The notes under the pieces are model-generated. The model did no database searches. It saw only the letters and a program-made list of their open reading frames with translations, and was not told where the DNA came from. A stretch of DNA of 33,992 bases from an uncultured Bacteroidales bacterium (lineage in GTDB: Bacteria; Bacteroidota; Bacteroidia; Bacteroidales; UBA3824). Location of the stretch: positions 1-33,992 of the forward strand of contig CAMJWL010000015.1 of NCBI GenBank assembly GCA_946409405.1, in the 5' to 3' direction. The translations under genes were made by a program, and so were the position numbers. Numbering within the stretch: position 1 is the first letter of the stretch; every line of letters begins with the position of its first letter. Below, piece by piece: positions 25,434 to 33,992 of the stretch.

Positions 25434-26840
25434 TTATCTCGAAAACCGTATCGCCGGAACCAAAACCAGATTTGCCCCCACCGTATATGAAAACTGACTG
25501 TTGATAAAGTCTTGGTAAATTCTTGCGTATGCCGACAATCCGCAATAAAAATTGCCGTGGTATTTCCCTGTCCATTTTTGATACGATGCGCCGAGCGAAA
25601 GGACGGATATTTCGGGTTTGGCGGTTGCATAGCAATTATATACTTGGTTGGAATACGTGCTCGCATAGTTTTTGGCGTAAAAATGCCCCATATCCAAAAT
25701 GACACTTTGCGCAAATTTTATCCTCAAATTGTTCAAAATACCGTTGCCGCTCTTGTGGTAGAGGATGGCGTTATTGTCAAAGAAATGAGATTGCGCATAT
25801 TTGATTTCATAAATAATCGTTGTTAATTTTTTAGGAGCTAAGGTATTAATTACGGGGCGATAATGCAATATGTCGAACACAATGCCATACATTCCGCTTT
25901 CAAGATTATGCACAAATTTTTGGTTGTTGTCCGCAACGTAACTATGGTTGGCAACAAGTACATCGGCATAAAACCTCATATTTCGCAAAAAGTTGTCTGC
26001 ACGTATTGTCTTCGAAAGATTCCACCCCCATAGAGCATCTTTGTTCCATTTATTGTCAAAGATATTATTGTTGATGCAGTCGAGCCAAATCGAACTTTTA
26101 AAGATATTATTGTATGTAATTGAAAAACCATCGTTGACTTCCGAAAAATAATAATGATCCAATCCATAAAGTTGGTCGGGCATTTCTTGCCGTTCAATTG
26201 CCTTGTTATATCCAATTTTAAAGTCAAAACTGTATGTTTGATATTTTAATCTGAAATGAGGCTTAACATTTAGATTGTTTTCTGTGTTATGATTTTGCAT
26301 ACTAATTGCCCTCAAATCGCACATTCCTTCAATCGTAAATGCAGGAGATAATCTTTTTGTAATTTCAGGCTGAAAATGTATGCCCATCGTCAATTCGTCG
26401 TAACCATCTTGTTTGTAGTATTTTAGATAGTTGTTATTGAAAAAGAATATACCATCCGATTGATAAAATTCTTTCACAAAATCAATATAAGACATAGATG
26501 GTATAAACAAACACATATAATCAATTGCCAATTCAGCTTCTTCTGTGAGTGTTGTATCAAAAGTAATAGTATCACCTCTTCCCATTTGGAATGTTTTTTT
26601 TATAGTTTCGTATCCAATAAAACGGAATTCCAACATATTAATTCCTTCCGGTACGGAAAGGGAATATTCGCCATTTAGGTCTGTAATTGTTCCTGTCGTT
26701 TTTTTTTTAACGAGAGCAATGTTTACACCAGGCAGAGGCTTGTTGGTTTCTTTATCTTTGATTGTGCCTTTGATAACCTGCGAAAATGCGTTGGAGGTTA
26801 TCAGAATAATGATTGATATTATTGTGATGATGTGTTTCAT
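25434..26840 (-). CDS. Outer-membrane protein with N-terminal carboxypeptidase regulatory-like domain
   Basis: 468 residues with a signal peptide (1-20, SNAFSQ). Residues about 21-105 are a CarboxypepD_reg-like beta-sandwich (VIKGTIKDKETNKPLPGVNIALVKKKTTGTITDLNGEYSLSVPEG in outline), the module found at the N-terminus of many Bacteroidota outer-membrane proteins. The rest (about 110-468) is a predicted beta-barrel with many Tyr/Phe-rich alternating strands. There is no TonB plug domain and the chain is half the usual length of a SusC-like protein. Its coding sequence is visibly more A/T-rich than most neighbours. A surface or transport role is likely; the ligand is unknown. It is divergent from the racemase gene. 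Confidence 0.75.
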   Translation of the reverse strand: MKHIITIISIIILITSNAFSQVIKGTIKDKETNKPLPGVNIALVKKKTTGTITDLNGEYSLSVPEGINMLEFRFIGYETIKKTFQMGRGDTITFDTTLTEEAELAIDYMCLFIPSMSYIDFVKEFYQSDGIFFFNNNYLKYYKQDGYDELTMGIHFQPEITKRLSPAFTIEGMCDLRAISMQNHNTENNLNVKPHFRLKYQTYSFDFKIGYNKAIERQEMPDQLYGLDHYYFSEVNDGFSITYNNIFKSSIWLDCINNNIFDNKWNKDALWGWNLSKTIRADNFLRNMRFYADVLVANHSYVADNNQKFVHNLESGMYGIVFDILHYRPVINTLAPKKLTTIIYEIKYAQSHFFDNNAILYHKSGNGILNNLRIKFAQSVILDMGHFYAKNYASTYSNQVYNCYATAKPEISVLSLGASYQKWTGKYHGNFYCGLSAYARIYQDFINSQFSYTVGANLVLVPAIRFSR

Positions 26841-26859
26841 AGTGCTTATTTTTATGCTA

Positions 26860-26890
26860 CAAAGTTAGTGTTTTTTTAGGAATCTCCGAA
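26860..26890 (-). promoter_or_regulatory. Promoter of the CarboxypepD_reg outer-membrane gene
   Basis: On the minus strand TTCG (26890-26887), one mismatch from TTTG, 19 bases, then TAACTTTG (26867-26860), a perfect -7 box. The start codon follows 19 bases downstream. Confidence 0.55.
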
Positions 26891-26951
26891 AAATTTTTTT
26901 GGAAATTTCGCCAATTATACTTTCTTTTGCAACAACAAAAACAATTACAAT

Positions 26952-27653
26952 ATGAAGAAGTTAGGATTAATTGGCGGTACGGGTTACGAATCGACTCTTG
27001 TTTATTACAAGGCTATCAATCAGTTGGTTGCCAAACGGACAAACGGTGCAGTGTTTCCCGAAATAGCAATAGAGAGCGTCAATCTGAGCAAGGTGCTCGA
27101 CCTTGTGGGCAGCAAGCGATACGACGAACTCGAAGATTATTTATGGCAACGAATCGAAAATCTGATTCATAGCGGTTGCGACGAAATTGCGCTCACTTCC
27201 ATCACTGTGCATATCGTCTTCGACCGCTTGAAAAAGCGTATGGACAATTCGGCGCGGATTCCGTTTGAGGGAATGTCGGCGGTGGCTTGCAGCGAGGCGC
27301 GTCAAAATGGTTGGCGTCGTGCATTGTTGCTCGGTACGATTTTCACAATGCGGGAAGATTTTTTCAAGAAAGAATTTGAAAAACAGGGCGTTGAAATCGT
27401 TGTTCCCGATGCTGCAACTATGGAAACTATTCAGGGAATCATCGCCAACGAGTTGGAACTCGGCATCGTAAAACCCGAATCGCAGCAACGTCTCCTCGAC
27501 ATCATCTCCGCCGCAAAGACCGAATGGCAAGTGGATGTCGTAATCCTCGGCTGCACCGAACTGCCCTTGGCTCTCAACAGCGGCATCACGCCGATTCCGT
27601 GCCTCGATGTGATGGATGTGCATATCAAACGACTTGTTGACAAAATTGTGTAA
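26952..27653 (+). CDS. Aspartate/glutamate racemase family protein with Ser in place of the first catalytic Cys
   Basis: 233 residues, the usual length. MKKLGLIGGTGYEST opens the fold, and VDVVILGCTELPL supplies the second active-site Cys (C201). The first site, normally (P/A)CNTxH, reads T82-S83-I-T-V-H87, so the nucleophilic Cys is replaced by Ser. From memory, E. coli YgeA (L-aspartate/glutamate-specific racemase) also departs here, with Thr and Cys as the pair; this protein would be a Ser variant of the same theme. One-base racemisation, a broad or altered substrate range, or loss of activity are all possible. The gene stands alone; a long stem-loop follows its stop codon. Confidence 0.82.
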   Translation: MKKLGLIGGTGYESTLVYYKAINQLVAKRTNGAVFPEIAIESVNLSKVLDLVGSKRYDELEDYLWQRIENLIHSGCDEIALTSITVHIVFDRLKKRMDNSARIPFEGMSAVACSEARQNGWRRALLLGTIFTMREDFFKKEFEKQGVEIVVPDAATMETIQGIIANELELGIVKPESQQRLLDIISAAKTEWQVDVVILGCTELPLALNSGITPIPCLDVMDVHIKRLVDKIV

Positions 27654-27657
27654 AAAA

Positions 27658-27703
27658 ATAGTGTTTTGGCAGATTTGCATACCCAAACTTGCCAAAACAC
27701 TAT
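27658..27703. terminator. 14-bp perfect hairpin between convergent racemase and alaS genes
   Basis: ATAGTGTTTTGGCA (27658-27671) pairs with its exact reverse complement (27690-27703) around an 18-base loop. On the minus strand the stem is followed by a run of seven T, so it is a good alaS terminator. On the plus strand the downstream U-content is weaker, but the hairpin probably serves both genes. Confidence 0.85.
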
Positions 27704-27725
27704 CTTTATGTGAGTTTTTCGGTGA

Positions 27726-30353
27726 TTACTTCAACATTGCCTTTGCCTTTTCGACAGCAGCCTGAAGTCCTGCGGCGTTTTTGCCGCCGGCTGTGGCGTA
27801 GAATGGCTGACCGCCGCCGCCGCCGTTGATTTCCTTGCCGGCTTCCTTGACGATGGCTCCGGCATTGAGACCGCGCTCCTTTACGAGATTGTCGGCGATG
27901 ATTACCGAGATGAGCGGCTTGCCGTCAAACTCTGCGCCGAGTACGATGTAGGAGTTGCCGAGTTGTTGGCGGAGTTGGAACGAAAGGTCTTTCAGGAGGT
28001 CTTTGTTGCCAACCTTTACGATTTCAGCAATTACCTTTACGCCGTTGATTTCCTGAGCCTTGGCTGCGAGGGCGTCGCGAACGGAGGTGAGTTTTTCGTG
28101 TTCGAGGGCGTCGATTTGCTTGCGGAGGGCAGCATTGTCGTCGATGAGAGCCTGAACGTTTTTGAGGGCGTCGGCTTCGGTCTTAGCCTTAAACATAAGT
28201 TTCAGATTCTGAGCCACTTCGTATTGGTTGCGCAAGTAGTCTTCCGCAGCCTTGCCGGTGAGTGCCTCGATACGACGGATGCCCGATGCGATGGCGGTTT
28301 CCGAAATTATCTTAAACAGACCAATCCTGCCCGTGTTGCTGATGTGTGTGCCGCCGCAGAGTTCGACGCTCTTGTCAAACTTCACAACACGAACCTTGTC
28401 GCCGTATTTTTCGCCGAAAAGGGCGATTGCGCCAAGGGCTTTGGCTTCGTTGATGTCCATATCGCGATGCTCCTCCAACGGAATTGCGGCGCGGATGTGT
28501 TCGTTCACAAGTTGCTCTGTACGAGTGATTTCGTCCTCGGTCATCTTGGAGAAGTGCGAGAAGTCGAACCTCAGATAGCCGTCGGTAACGAGCGAGCCTT
28601 TTTGCTCTACATGTGTGCCGAGCACCGTGCGCAAAGCCTCGTCGAGAAGGTGTGTAGCCGAGTGGTTGCACTCGATGGCGTGGCGTTTTGCGTTGTTGAC
28701 GACAGCCTTGAATGTTGCGCCAAGGTCTTTGGGGAGTTCCTTGACGATATGGATTGAAAGTCCGTTTTCCTTCTGAGTGTCAGTGATGTAGGTCTTGATG
28801 CCGTTGGCCTCAATGTAACCTTGGTCGCCCACCTGACCGCCCATTTCGCCGTAGAACGGGGTCTTGTTGAATACTATCTGATAGAATGTCTTACCCTTGG
28901 CTTCCACCTTGCGGTAACGCCAAATCTTGACTTCCTCGGTCAAATTGTCGTAACCTGTAAAGTCCTCAGTATCAAAGGCATTAACCTCTACCCAATCACC
29001 CGAATCAATCTTGGCATCGTTGCGAGAGCGGTCTTTTTGCTGTTGGAGACAAGCCTCAAATTCTGCCTGATTGTGCGTCAACCCTTTCTCCTTGAGAATC
29101 AGTTCGGTAAGGTCGAGCGGGAAGCCGTATGTGTCGTAAAGTTCAAATACTGTCTTGCCGTCAATCTCCGACTTGCCTGCCTTCTTGGCGTTGTCCACCA
29201 CCTTGTCGAGGAGTTTGATGCCGGTCTCCAACGTGCGCAGGAAGGATGTCTCTTCCTCAATCATCACTTTCTCAATGATTTCGCGCTGAGCCACGAGTTC
29301 GGGGTAAGCCTCGCCCATTACATTAATAAGTGTGGGCAGGAGTTTGTACATGAACGGTTCGCTCTGTTTTAAGAACGTGTAGGCGTAGCGGACGGCGCGG
29401 CGGAGGATGCGGCGGATTACGTAGCCCGCCTTTGCGTTTGCGGGGAGTTGTCCGTCGGCAATTGCAAACGAAATTGCCCTGATATGGTCGGCGATGACGC
29501 GAGATGCAACGTCGGTATCGTGCGACGAGCCGTAAGGTATGCCGGTCAATCGTCCAATCTCCTGAATGACAGGTTGGAAGATGTCGGTATCGTAGTTGGA
29601 TTGCTTGCCTTGTATAGCCATACAGAGGCGTTCAAAGCCCATACCGGTGTCCACGTGTTTGGCGGGCAGGGGTTCGAGCGAGCCGTCTGCCTTGCGGTTA
29701 AATTGCATAAACACCAAGTTCCAAATCTCTATGACTTGCGGATGGCTTTGGTTGACGAGTTGAACGCCGGGCACTTTGGCGCGGTCTTCGTCGTTGCGGA
29801 GGTCGATGTGTATCTCGGAGCAAGGGCCGCAGGGACCCGTTGCGCCCATCTCCCAAAAATTGTCGTGCTTATTGCCGAGGAGTACTCGGTCGGCTGGCAA
29901 ATGCTTGAGCCAGTACGATTTGGCCTCGTCGTCGGCTTCGAGATTCTCCTCCTTGTCGCCCTCAAAAACCGTTGCATACAAGCGGTTTTTGTCGAGTTTG
30001 ATGACTTCGGTGAGAAACTCCCACGCCCAATCGATGATTTCTTTCTTGAAATAGTCGCCGAAAGACCAATTGCCCAACATCTCAAACATCGTGTGATGGT
30101 AGGTGTCGTGTCCTACTTCTTCGAGGTCGTTGTGCTTGCCCGACACGCGGAGGCACTTTTGCGAATCCGCGACGCGCTTGTATTTGGCGGGTTCGTTGCC
30201 AAGGAAAATGTCCTTGAACTGATTCATTCCGGCATTGGTGAACATCAGCGTTGGGTCGTTCTTGACCACCATCGGCGCCGACGGCACTACTTTATGCTGT
30301 TTTGACGCAAAAAAATCCAAGAAGGATTTGCGTATTTCTTTTGATGTCATCAT
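27726..30353 (-). CDS. alaS: Alanyl-tRNA synthetase
   Basis: 875 residues, the normal length. The class II catalytic core ([16 protein letters not shown]..., [31 protein letters not shown]) charges tRNA-Ala. The editing domain has the zinc set H564-x3-H568 (HSATH) and C666-x3-H670 (CGGTH), which clears Ser- and Gly-tRNA-Ala. The C-terminal DHHA1 domain ends in the Gly-rich [15 protein letters not shown]. The frame is open 30 codons further upstream, but that extension is Phe/Arg-rich, spans the promoter and is not family-like. ATG 30353 (MMTSKE) or 30350 is the real start. It is a single gene with a consensus promoter and terminator, divergent from the BatA operon. Confidence 0.97.
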   Translation of the reverse strand: MMTSKEIRKSFLDFFASKQHKVVPSAPMVVKNDPTLMFTNAGMNQFKDIFLGNEPAKYKRVADSQKCLRVSGKHNDLEEVGHDTYHHTMFEMLGNWSFGDYFKKEIIDWAWEFLTEVIKLDKNRLYATVFEGDKEENLEADDEAKSYWLKHLPADRVLLGNKHDNFWEMGATGPCGPCSEIHIDLRNDEDRAKVPGVQLVNQSHPQVIEIWNLVFMQFNRKADGSLEPLPAKHVDTGMGFERLCMAIQGKQSNYDTDIFQPVIQEIGRLTGIPYGSSHDTDVASRVIADHIRAISFAIADGQLPANAKAGYVIRRILRRAVRYAYTFLKQSEPFMYKLLPTLINVMGEAYPELVAQREIIEKVMIEEETSFLRTLETGIKLLDKVVDNAKKAGKSEIDGKTVFELYDTYGFPLDLTELILKEKGLTHNQAEFEACLQQQKDRSRNDAKIDSGDWVEVNAFDTEDFTGYDNLTEEVKIWRYRKVEAKGKTFYQIVFNKTPFYGEMGGQVGDQGYIEANGIKTYITDTQKENGLSIHIVKELPKDLGATFKAVVNNAKRHAIECNHSATHLLDEALRTVLGTHVEQKGSLVTDGYLRFDFSHFSKMTEDEITRTEQLVNEHIRAAIPLEEHRDMDINEAKALGAIALFGEKYGDKVRVVKFDKSVELCGGTHISNTGRIGLFKIISETAIASGIRRIEALTGKAAEDYLRNQYEVAQNLKLMFKAKTEADALKNVQALIDDNAALRKQIDALEHEKLTSVRDALAAKAQEINGVKVIAEIVKVGNKDLLKDLSFQLRQQLGNSYIVLGAEFDGKPLISVIIADNLVKERGLNAGAIVKEAGKEINGGGGGQPFYATAGGKNAAGLQAAVEKAKAMLK

Positions 30354-30376
30354 TTTGATTGAATTAAATTTGGGTG

Positions 30377-30407
30377 CAAAGTTACGACAAAAAACGCGGC
30401 GGACAAA
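30377..30407 (-). promoter_or_regulatory. Consensus promoter of alaS
   Basis: On the minus strand TTTG (30407-30404), 19 bases, TAACTTTG (30384-30377). The start codon follows about 24 bases further on. Its position rules out the longer upstream open frame as coding. Confidence 0.72.
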
Positions 30408-30486
30408 CAAATTGGCGAAAAAAAATACAAAAAATGCCGACAAAATAAAAAATGGCTTAATTTATGCAGAAAAAATTGAGAAAAAA

Positions 30487-30517
30487 TTTGTTGTATGCAG
30501 AAGTTTTACTACTTTTG
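30487..30517 (+). promoter_or_regulatory. Consensus promoter of the 187-residue/BatA/DUF2752 operon
   Basis: TTTG (30487-30490), 19 bases, TACTTTTG (30510-30517): a full match. It starts transcription about 25 bases before the first gene of the operon. Confidence 0.72.
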
Positions 30518-30546
30518 TCAACCCGAAATAACCAACTGCATTTATT

Positions 30547-31110
30547 ATGATAGAACCCGAAGAAATAAAGGAAAGGCGCAGGAAGATAATACAGAGCATC
30601 AAGGAGTATTATACTTCGCGGCTCGGCAGATACACACACCAACGCATCAGCGAGGAGTGGTTTTTTTACGGACTCGGCTTCGTGAAGGACGACATGACAT
30701 ACGTGTTTGGCTTCAACGCGGGGTTTTTCAAGAAGGAGACTGTGGACGGCATGGCTTACAGTCATGTGGGCTGCAATGTGCTTGTGCGCACCAACGGCAT
30801 GAACCCGCAGTTAAGGACGCAGTACCTCAAATTTTTCCGGCACGAACTTGCCGATTGGATTACCGAGCCGGAACAAGGATATTCGTCGTTTAGGGGCGGT
30901 GTGGGCAGCATCTTTGCGCATTACAGGGCGATGAACTCCTTCTACTCCGACGAAGACATTATCCGGTACGTCAAAGAGGGCTTGGATGGCATCTTCAAGA
31001 TATATCCCGCAATATCGGTAAATCCGGATGGGATTTTCGACAACGTGGTCTGCATGAACACGCGCACCGACTCCATCATAGACCTCGTTAACAAAGCACT
31101 CAACAAATAA
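30547..31110 (+). CDS. Uncharacterised 187-residue soluble protein, first gene of the BatA operon
   Basis: No signal peptide or membrane segment, so cytoplasmic. The sequence alternates helices (EEIKERRRKIIQSIKEYY; YLKFFRHELADWI; EDIIRYVKEGLDGIFKIYP) with a strand-rich central part (MTYVFGFNAGFFKKE, YSHVGCNVLVRTNG). I do not recognise the family. The alpha/beta layout, with a conserved-looking RHELADWITEPEQGYSSFRGG stretch rich in charged and aromatic residues, suggests a compact fold, but no catalytic motif is obvious. Its stop codon is immediately followed by the ATG of the BatA/VWA gene, so they are translationally linked and probably act together. The clear promoter and absence of any competing frame make the gene itself secure. 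Confidence 0.8.
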   Translation: MIEPEEIKERRRKIIQSIKEYYTSRLGRYTHQRISEEWFFYGLGFVKDDMTYVFGFNAGFFKKETVDGMAYSHVGCNVLVRTNGMNPQLRTQYLKFFRHELADWITEPEQGYSSFRGGVGSIFAHYRAMNSFYSDEDIIRYVKEGLDGIFKIYPAISVNPDGIFDNVVCMNTRTDSIIDLVNKALNK

Positions 31111-33168
31111 ATGCAGTTTCTCGACGCGGCCTTCCTTTGGGCGGGGTTTGCAGTTTTGATACCCCCGATTATCCACCTGTTTAATTTCAGGCGGTACAAG
31201 ACGGTATATTTTAGCGACATCAGGTTTTTGCAAAACCTCAAAAACGTTACACGGCAGCGCAGCACCATCAAACAGATTTTGTTGATGGTGCTGAGGATGT
31301 TTATAATAGCCTGCCTTGTAATAGCCTTTGCCAATCCCGTGGTCTATAAGGGCGGCGGCAACACCACCACGCGCCGTTCTGCACCACCTATTATATATAT
31401 AGACAACTCCTTCTCCATGCAGGCGGGCGCGATGTCTGGTCTCAACCTCGAAACCGCCAAGGCTAAGGCGTTGGAGATAGTGGACGCTTTTCCGAGGGAG
31501 ACAGATTTCTTGTTCATTACCAACGACTTCGAGCAACGCCACAACCGCCTGGTCAAGTCTGACGCGGTAAGGCTGTTTTTGCAGGAGTTGCAACTGACGC
31601 CCGTAACGCCCACAATCTCGCAGGTGATAGACCGCGCAGTCGGCAGCCTGGGATTCCTCGACGTGGAGCCGGAGTGCAATATGAGCATTTTCTTAATATC
31701 TGATTTTCAGAAGAATATCTGCGATTTTGACGCCATCAAGCCCGATTCTCTGTTGTCGGTCAATCTGGTGGGCATCACGTCGCAAAACATTGGTAATGTG
31801 GCTGTTGACACTGTGGAGTTTCTCACGCCTTATAGGATGATGTCGGGTCAGGAAGAGGCGTTGGTCTCGATAAGCAACTATGGCGACAAGCCTGTGCGCG
31901 GGTTGCCGGTGAAATTGTACGTCAACAATTCCGCCAAAGTGTCCGTTACCACCGACCTCAATCCGCACGAACGCCGTCAGGTGTCGCTCAAATACGTCAA
32001 CACCGACCGCAAAGCCGTGCGCGGACGCATCAGCATAAGCGATTTCCCTATTGATTACGACAACGATATTTTCTTTGCGTATCATATTGATTCTGTGCGC
32101 AATGTGCTTATCCTCGGCGAGCCTTCCGCCAACAAATATCTCCGCGCCATGCTTGGCAAGGACGGCAATTTTGCCATAGACGAGGTAGGCAACTCTGCGG
32201 CTCAGGATGTGGATTTGACTAAATACAAGTCGGTAATAATCAATCAGTTGACCAATATACCGGCGGCTTTGTGCAGCAAGGTTCAGGCTTTTGTGGCGGG
32301 CGGCGGCAGCGTGGTTTTTGTGCCTTCCTTCGATGGCAATATCGACGGCTACAACCATCTCCTCTCGCTCCTCGAATGTAATTCCATCATCTCCCGCGAC
32401 ACCATCCGTTGCAAGGTTCAGACCGTCAACACCCAATCAGCCTTGCTCCGTGGCGCGGTAAAACAGATACCCGAAAACCCTGATTTGCCGCTAATTACGC
32501 GGTATTTCAATTCCATGTCAAATTCGTACCAAGGCGAGGAAGTGGTTTTGGAATCCGATTCGTACAAGAAGATTATGACCGCCAACGAGTACCGCGCCGG
32601 CAATATATATGTTTTTTACACGCCATTGGACAATAAGTCGGGCAACTTGTACAGCCACCGCCTGATAGTGCCGCTGATATACAACGCCGTGGCTACCTCG
32701 CGCAACATGGGGCAGCCGTATTATTCGGTTATCGGCAGAGACAACGGTTTTGCTGTCAAGATAGATGGCAACGTGGATGTGTCTAAGGTAGTTTTGCGCA
32801 CGGAAGATGGCAACGAGTTTATCCCAAAAGTCTCTGGCCCTGACGCATTTATGAACTACAAGTTTTTCTCCGAAAACTGTGTGCGCACGCCCGGTTTTTG
32901 CGACCTCGTGATCAGCGGCAAACAGGCTGGCGTTTTGGCGTACAATTACGACAGGCGCGAGTCTGACCTCGATTTCTTGACCGCCGACTATGTTGCCGAA
33001 AATTTGGAGGGCATTGGTTTGGGCGGAGTCAGGGTGATGAACTCTGGCAGTCAAGCCTTTGCCACAGAGGCAGTTGCAAGCGCGACCACCAAGCCGCTGT
33101 GGAAAATTTTTGTGATTCTTGCCCTCGTGTTTGCGGTAGCCGAGATATTTGTTGCCCGTTTTTTATGA
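31111..33168 (+). CDS. BatA-type membrane protein with VWA-like domain
   Basis: 685 residues. The N-terminal BatA domain has two membrane segments: residues about 5-22 (AAFLWAGFAVLIPPIIHLF) and about 52-75 (LLMVLRMFIIACLVIAFANPVV). A von Willebrand A-like domain follows with MIDAS D98-x-S100-x-S102 (IDNSFSM). A long periplasmic beta-rich part includes a glutamine-amidotransferase-like segment (FVAGGGSVVFVPSFDGN), and a last membrane segment ends the chain (PLWKIFVILALVFAVAEI). Such Bacteroidota proteins are often annotated after the Bacteroides aerotolerance operon; this one is longer than BatA/BatB and stands apart from any MoxR or DUF58 gene. It probably organises protein-protein contacts at the inner membrane. 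It is the middle gene of a three-gene operon (gaps of 0 and 9 bases). Confidence 0.83.
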   Translation: MQFLDAAFLWAGFAVLIPPIIHLFNFRRYKTVYFSDIRFLQNLKNVTRQRSTIKQILLMVLRMFIIACLVIAFANPVVYKGGGNTTTRRSAPPIIYIDNSFSMQAGAMSGLNLETAKAKALEIVDAFPRETDFLFITNDFEQRHNRLVKSDAVRLFLQELQLTPVTPTISQVIDRAVGSLGFLDVEPECNMSIFLISDFQKNICDFDAIKPDSLLSVNLVGITSQNIGNVAVDTVEFLTPYRMMSGQEEALVSISNYGDKPVRGLPVKLYVNNSAKVSVTTDLNPHERRQVSLKYVNTDRKAVRGRISISDFPIDYDNDIFFAYHIDSVRNVLILGEPSANKYLRAMLGKDGNFAIDEVGNSAAQDVDLTKYKSVIINQLTNIPAALCSKVQAFVAGGGSVVFVPSFDGNIDGYNHLLSLLECNSIISRDTIRCKVQTVNTQSALLRGAVKQIPENPDLPLITRYFNSMSNSYQGEEVVLESDSYKKIMTANEYRAGNIYVFYTPLDNKSGNLYSHRLIVPLIYNAVATSRNMGQPYYSVIGRDNGFAVKIDGNVDVSKVVLRTEDGNEFIPKVSGPDAFMNYKFFSENCVRTPGFCDLVISGKQAGVLAYNYDRRESDLDFLTADYVAENLEGIGLGGVRVMNSGSQAFATEAVASATTKPLWKIFVILALVFAVAEIFVARFL

Positions 33169-33177
33169 CACTTAGCA

Positions 33178-33588
33178 ATGTCTGCCAAAACTATAAATAA
33201 GAGTTGGTATGTATTACAATTAGTTGGTATTGTGATACTTATGTCGTATTTTATTCTGTGCGACGCGCCCAACGAAAATCCCAAAGGTCATCTCACTATC
33301 TGTTTGTTTCACAATCTTACGGGCTACCCCTGCACCGGCTGCGGCACGGTGAGGGGACTGAAATATTTTTTTCACCTCGATTTTTATAACGCCCTGATGA
33401 TGAACCCATTGGCAATAATTGTCGCGCTCTATATGGTGGTAGGTCTTGTGTGGATTACGATAGACCTTGTACGGGGCAGCGACAGTCTTGCCCGCCTGAC
33501 AAGGTTCAAGCCGCGATGGTGGATGATGGTGGTTTTTATTGTGCTTCTTGCACTCAATTGGTGGTGGAATATTGAGAAGGGTGTGTGA
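33178..33588 (+). CDS. DUF2752 small membrane protein
   Basis: 136 residues with three or four hydrophobic segments (residues about 10-28, 75-95, 112-128). The signature of the family is present: C42-L-F-H-N-L-T-G-Y-P-C52-T-G-C55-G-T-x-R. The conserved Cys pair (CxGCG) could bind metal or form a disulphide, but no function is established. It starts 9 bases after the BatA/VWA stop codon, so it is the last gene of that operon. The 3' end is 8 bases from the convergent thiD stop, leaving no room for a terminator. DUF2752 genes in Bacteroidota often accompany other small membrane proteins, which are not seen here. Confidence 0.83.
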   Translation: MSAKTINKSWYVLQLVGIVILMSYFILCDAPNENPKGHLTICLFHNLTGYPCTGCGTVRGLKYFFHLDFYNALMMNPLAIIVALYMVVGLVWITIDLVRGSDSLARLTRFKPRWWMMVVFIVLLALNWWWNIEKGV

Positions 33589-33596
33589 TATTTTGC

Positions 33597-33992
33597 CTAC
33601 CACGCAAAATGCTTCACCGGGCCATGTCCCCTGCCAATCTCGTACTCCGCTCCTGCCTCCAACGCCTTGTGCAGATACTCCTCGGCTCTTGCTACTGCGT
33701 CTTCCAACGTGCAGCCCAATGCCAGATGCGACGCTATTGCCGCCGACAAGGTGCAGCCTGTGCCGTGCGTGTTTACGGTGGGGATGCGATTAAATGGATA
33801 ATACGACAACTTGCCCGACACCTTATTATATAGTACGTCGATAAGTTGGTCGGTGTCCTCTAAGTGTCCGGCTTTGAGCAAAACCGAATTGCCAGCGATG
33901 TCAGACAGACGGCGGGCGCAGTCGGCTAATTGGGATTGCGAGGTGATGCTTGCGCCGAGTAATACTTCCGCTTCGGGAATATTGGGCGTTAT
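33597..33992 (-). CDS. thiD: Hydroxymethylpyrimidine/phosphomethylpyrimidine kinase, C-terminal part (cut by window edge)
   Basis: The C-terminal 131 residues of ThiD; the 5' part lies outside the window. Reading in from the edge, ITPNIPEAEVLLG is the conserved ThiD substrate/ATP segment. THGTGCTLSAAIASHLALG is the anion-hole motif of ribokinase-fold kinases, with the catalytic Asp replaced by Cys (GTGC), as is normal in ThiD. The family ending GHGPVKHF is also present. ThiD phosphorylates HMP and HMP-phosphate to make the pyrimidine half of thiamine. No TPP riboswitch can be judged because the start is missing. It is convergent with the DUF2752 gene. Confidence 0.92.
   Translation of the reverse strand: MTPNIPEAEVLLGASITSQSQLADCARRLSDIAGNSVLLKAGHLEDTDQLIDVLYNKVSGKLSYYPFNRIPTVNTHGTGCTLSAAIASHLALGCTLEDAVARAEEYLHKALEAGAEYEIGRGHGPVKHFAW

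Noticed and set aside
30354-30443. A 30-residue N-terminal extension of AlaS
   Set aside because: The extension spans the consensus promoter (30377-30407) and is not AlaS-like; family N-termini begin at [10 protein letters not shown].

Overview
The window reads as a chromosomal segment of a Bacteroidota bacterium, most likely Bacteroidales or a close uncultured relative. Three things support this. Promoters follow the Bacteroidota form (TTTG, 18-20 bases, TAnnTTTG) rather than the enteric form, and Shine-Dalgarno sequences are weak. Many products are lineage-typical: a PorE-like TPR/PD40/CRD/OmpA protein, a TPR-SpoIIE phosphatase, BatA/VWA and DUF2752 proteins, a carboxypeptidase-regulatory-domain outer-membrane protein and an AAA/DUF4143 ATPase. 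Several exported proteins end their signal peptide in ...AQ. I see no rRNA, tRNA, CRISPR array, transposase, integrase or phage gene.

Layout. 1-2.4 kb: a CPBP intramembrane protease, a small RHH-like protein and a secreted leucine-rich-repeat protein, closed by a strong terminator. 2.4-5.2 kb: a cold-shock protein divergent from a short Omp85-like barrel, then a tiny lipoprotein and an outer-membrane barrel candidate. 5.2-6.6 kb: a 372-base non-coding stretch with a palindrome and a good promoter, then an M23 peptidase with its terminator. 6.7-11.6 kb: a GGCT-like protein, a divergent Nramp-family transporter and, overlapping it by four bases, an AddB-type nuclease with a 4Fe-4S cysteine set. 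11.7-14.9 kb: an exported GH2 beta-galactosidase. 14.9-15.07 kb: an unusual heptad-repeat/hairpin element between convergent genes. 15.1-23.2 kb: a membrane TPR-SpoIIE phosphatase divergent from a tandem pair of PorE-like paralogues, only the first of which keeps an OmpA domain. 23.2-27.7 kb: an AAA/DUF4143 ATPase with four 33-bp tandem repeats upstream, a flavodoxin-like protein with a CX2CX2CX5C motif, an AT-rich outer-membrane protein and an Asp/Glu-racemase relative. 27.7-30.4 kb: alaS. 30.5-33.6 kb: an apparent operon of an uncharacterised protein, a BatA/VWA membrane protein and DUF2752. The right edge cuts through thiD.

Themes. Much of the segment concerns the cell envelope: OmpA/PD40 proteins, beta-barrels, the M23 hydrolase, CPBP protease, BatA protein and beta-galactosidase. 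The rest is housekeeping (alaS, thiD, csp, AddB). The features least explained by known annotation are regulatory or repetitive DNA. They are the 33-bp array whose first copy supplies the -33 box of the ATPase promoter, the 7-bp-periodic element at 14.93-15.07 kb, and a 17-bp palindrome sitting exactly in the spacer of the cold-shock promoter. All functional assignments come from motif recognition by eye; no database search was possible.
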